A stretch of DNA of 64,000 nt from Branchiostoma floridae (Eukaryota > Chordata > Leptocardii > Amphioxiformes > Branchiostomatidae): the NCBI RefSeq assembly GCF_000003815.2, contig NC_049988.1:2539662-2603661 (forward strand). Direction: 5' to 3'. Under the pieces are notes generated by a model. It searched no databases. It saw nothing but the letters and a program-made list of their open reading frames with translations, and was not told the origin of the DNA. This document shows positions 61,387 to 64,000 of the stretch, piece after piece. A program made the position numbers and the translations under genes. Numbering within the stretch: the first letter of the stretch is position 1; each line of letters opens with the position of its first letter.

Positions 61387-62812
61387 GCGGTTATACCGGC
61401 TATATAGATACAGATACAGATACAGAGGAAGACCCATGCTTATCAGACTGGACCATTCAAAACACCCGTAACCTGAAAATGGAAAATGGAAAATGGTGAA
61501 CTTTAGATTCAACGTTAGGACAGATTTATCCACCAAAACTTATTTCCTCACCACGACTGATGCAGGGAATAAGTTTTATTCCAAGACTAATGTAGAAATT
61601 AATTTCACCATAAGATTGAAGTGAGAACTAATTGTATCATTGTCAAGCGATTCTGTGACTGATTGCGCATTTCATGTGTATAATACATGCCGAGCAATCA
61701 GGAATAATGCTGAATTTGAATCTGATATCTCCACCACATTTGAGGTAAGAACTGATTTCTCCTCATTTGTACATATGTAGTCTATACTGGACATGTGTAC
61801 TCAAGTACTTCTGTTATATAGCGCCCTCGTACTTTTCTCTATATAGAATAAATATGCCAACAATTTATATTAGCACTTTGTTGTAACCGTTTGTAAAAAC
61901 ATGTTACACGCAAAGATAGGGGCTTAACAATCTCATATTGGGGCGAAGTCAGACACCGTCATAATTTTGCCCGTGAACATCTGCTCAGAGATTTTGTTGA
62001 AAAGGGTTTCCCATGAGAGCAGCGGACTAAACATAATATTTCTACATTCAGGCTTTGTTCTAACGCCGGATGTGCGGGACGGCCTTCGGCGCGGATGTCA
62101 CCCACGCAGTCAAATACTACACGTACATAATTTTTGCTGCAATCTTTAGTTCGCCGTGGTTGATGTGGTTTTTTAAACCGACCATTTACATTTTTGCACA
62201 CGGCAACCTCGTCCATCCAATTTCACATGAAATCAGTTTACATGTTTGTTTTGCACACGGACCTTTGAACGCAGAGAAATTAAGGGAAAAAAGAAGAACA
62301 TTTTACAGATACTAAGTTGTATTTCACACCTGCAGTTACACACCTATTTACAAGCTTTGAAACGAAGCAATTCGACGTATACAACGATAAAGGAACAAAC
62401 TATGCGAAGCCATTTTGGGCTAACCTTTTCCATATTCGCAGAGAAGCGGTTAACTTGGTAATACCACGCCCAACTGCCACGTCATCAACGCAACAGTTTG
62501 AAGGCCTACGTTTCTGTGTAATTGCTATGAACGGGCACTGTCATTCGTTGGTAGTCAGGGGTAACTCGGTTGTGTAAATTCTGATAGTGGCCGGGGCTCT
62601 CCCACAGAATAATTGCACAGTCACATCCTAGTTACAATTCCCCTGATAGAAATGTATGACAACTACATATACCTACTTATGATTTGATAATTTTTTGTGA
62701 TAGACTAAAAGCTTTTTTTCTGATGTATGGATAATGATATTCTTTTTGTATTAAGAATATAAGATGCTGAATTTTATCTACTTGTAAAAAAAATTCTGCT
62801 ACCTGCACGCAG
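61387..62812. other. Non-coding stretch, nothing firm
   Basis: Short overlapping frames at 61959-62577 on both strands have no family motif. A (GATACA)n microsatellite run lies at 61406-61424. Confidence 0.4.
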
Positions 62813-63154
62813 GAGTTAATGGCAAAGCAGATGATGGGAGGCAAAGATTCCTTTATGTTTTCTAAACTGGCCGTTCTCTTACCAACTGTGTCGCTTCTGC
62901 ACCATCAGTTGAAGTCGCCATTGAAGTGGGGAACTGATTTTTCTATCAAAACTAACGTTACAGCTCGGTAGCTAATCTATCGGGAGCCTGTGGCTATCTA
63001 TACGGTGATGGGAGTGTACCTCGCCCGCCCAGTTGATTAGTACAAGCCGGATAATTTTTTCCAGAGCTGGATTATTAAAGCTACAGCGCTCAAAATGTCA
63101 GCAAAATGGACAGGATGTCCTAAACAGACCACTTCCAGAAACAGAACCATGCTT

Positions 63155-63267
63155 ATACCCCCTTTCCACTAGACGGTGATCACGCTGCGCTCTCACTGCG
63201 ATGTGTCAAATTTGACGTCGCAGACAGAGCCTGACGAGAGCGCCCTTCTAGTGAAAAGGGGGTATTA
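63155..63267. mobile_element. Foldback MITE, family A, short copy
   Basis: Left end ACCCCCTTTCCACTAGACGG with GCTGCGCTCTCACTGCGA. The right end is the complement, finishing TTCTAGTGAAAAGGGGGTAT. The interior is almost wholly deleted, leaving a hairpin of about 110 bp. Confidence 0.85.
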
Positions 63268-63694
63268 GTACGCTGGGCCCGACAAAAAAATTGTAAGCCA
63301 CCAAGAAGAAAATGGTGACCAGGTTAACAAAATCTAATCTTAAGCTTGTTTGTAGATACGCATCACATTGATCATGCTTACCATGGCACTTCTATTACAT
63401 ATGGAGGTATCACACTCTTTTTTTAATCTTCGCCGAAAATGTTATGATGGGAGAACTTTTGTGTGACTACGGAGGTTTTACAATGTATGACAGACGCATT
63501 GTGTTTGTGAAGTTGTAAATTTAAGTAGCGCTGGTAATTATGAACAAGTCGTCTTTGTTCTGTGCGACAGACTGCGTGACCGGCCCATGGGTGTGGACAG
63601 ACAAACAACTTATTTAATCTTGTTGCAATCTCGGAGTCAGACGTAATGAAGTGTAATGTTTGTTAATGTCATTGGGTATAGATGGAATAAGAAG

Positions 63695-63800
63695 TGCCCG
63701 ACGTTGTGTCCTTGAGAATGGCACTTTACATAACTTTCCTCACTTCACCCAGGTGTAAAAATAAGTACCTGACTTCGGTCGGGGAAGTTAAGAAATATTA
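63695..63800 (+). mobile_element. SINE-like fragment, sense, in right-end unit 3
   Basis: TGTCCTTGAGAATGGCACTT, then CCTCACTTCACCCAGGTGTA. Orthologous within the array to 60570-60690. Confidence 0.65.
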
Positions 63801-63959
63801 GCACTACCTTTTGTCTGTACTATGCATCTGGCACTGTTCATATAAGTTACTAATCTGAGTCCAGTGCTACATTGTCCTTGTCTGTCCACAAGCAAATAAA
63901 AAAAAAGAATAGAGGACGAGCTATCTATTTATCTTGTCATTTGTCTTGTCACTTGCTAG

Positions 63960-64000
63960 ACGTCCGCACTGGTGCATACAGGGGGTTCATCGCCAAGCAG
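63960..64000 (+). CDS. Candidate exon, right-end unit 3, cut by window edge
   Basis: Same acceptor context (GTCACTTGCTAG) and frame as the 60822 candidate: DVRTGAYRGFIAKQ. Sequence beyond 64000 is needed to judge it. Confidence 0.25.

Larger units (their letters stand above)
62813..64000 (+). repeat. Diverged tandem duplication, right-end units 2 and 3 (cut by window edge)
   Basis: 62813-63050 repeats the second half of unit 1, and 63420-64000 repeats its first half, reaching the window end just as the second half restarts (GGTGCATACAGGGGGTTCAT). The array therefore continues to the right. Confidence 0.82.

Overview
The window looks like nuclear DNA of an invertebrate chordate, most likely a lancelet (Branchiostoma). 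The evidence is one intron-rich gene with a deuterostome-style mosaic of extracellular domains, one BTB/kelch-type gene, dense small non-autonomous transposons and SINE-like pieces, and four runs of N from draft assembly. The species call is inference; I could run no database search.

Only two genes can be supported well. At the left edge (1-1461, minus strand) are the first three coding exons of a kelch-like (KLHL) BTB-BACK protein, cut by the window edge. At 18663-37362 (plus strand) lies a 17-exon gene whose exons join in phase into a 720-residue secreted protein: signal peptide, a roughly 190-residue domain I do not recognise, LCCL, F-type (fucolectin) lectin, three calcium-binding EGF repeats and a long-form C-type-lectin-like domain. 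A polyadenylation signal follows at 37538. It is probably a secreted pattern-recognition or matrix lectin.

Most of the rest is mobile and repetitive DNA. 2.5-8.1 kb: a decayed array of diverged units carrying CCAAT-type boxes and a conserved mini-ORF, invaded by foldback MITEs. 12.5-15.8 and 38.0-41.3 kb: two nearly identical 3.3-kb Helitron2/Helentron-like elements. 19.6-20.5 and 23.9-24.8 kb: two piggyBac-type (TTAA) non-autonomous elements in introns of the lectin gene. 28.1-29.1 kb: a TTAA-flanked element with 170-bp inverted arms. A satellite of about 165-190 bp starts just downstream of the lectin gene (37.7 kb) and is split by the second Helitron and by a 6.7-kb inverted-repeat element (41.9-48.6 kb). 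That element contains a CCAAT/TATA promoter, a 2-kb minisatellite of 65-bp units whose hairpin arms co-vary, and several unassigned ORFs; a 318-bp deletion derivative sits directly beside it.

The right third holds two diverged tandem duplications (51.7-53.8 with 54.8-57.3 kb, and 60.3-61.1 with 62.8-64.0 kb), SINE fragments and long stretches with nothing recognisable. The most unusual signals are the co-varying hairpin minisatellite inside the 6.7-kb element and the domain mosaic of the lectin gene.
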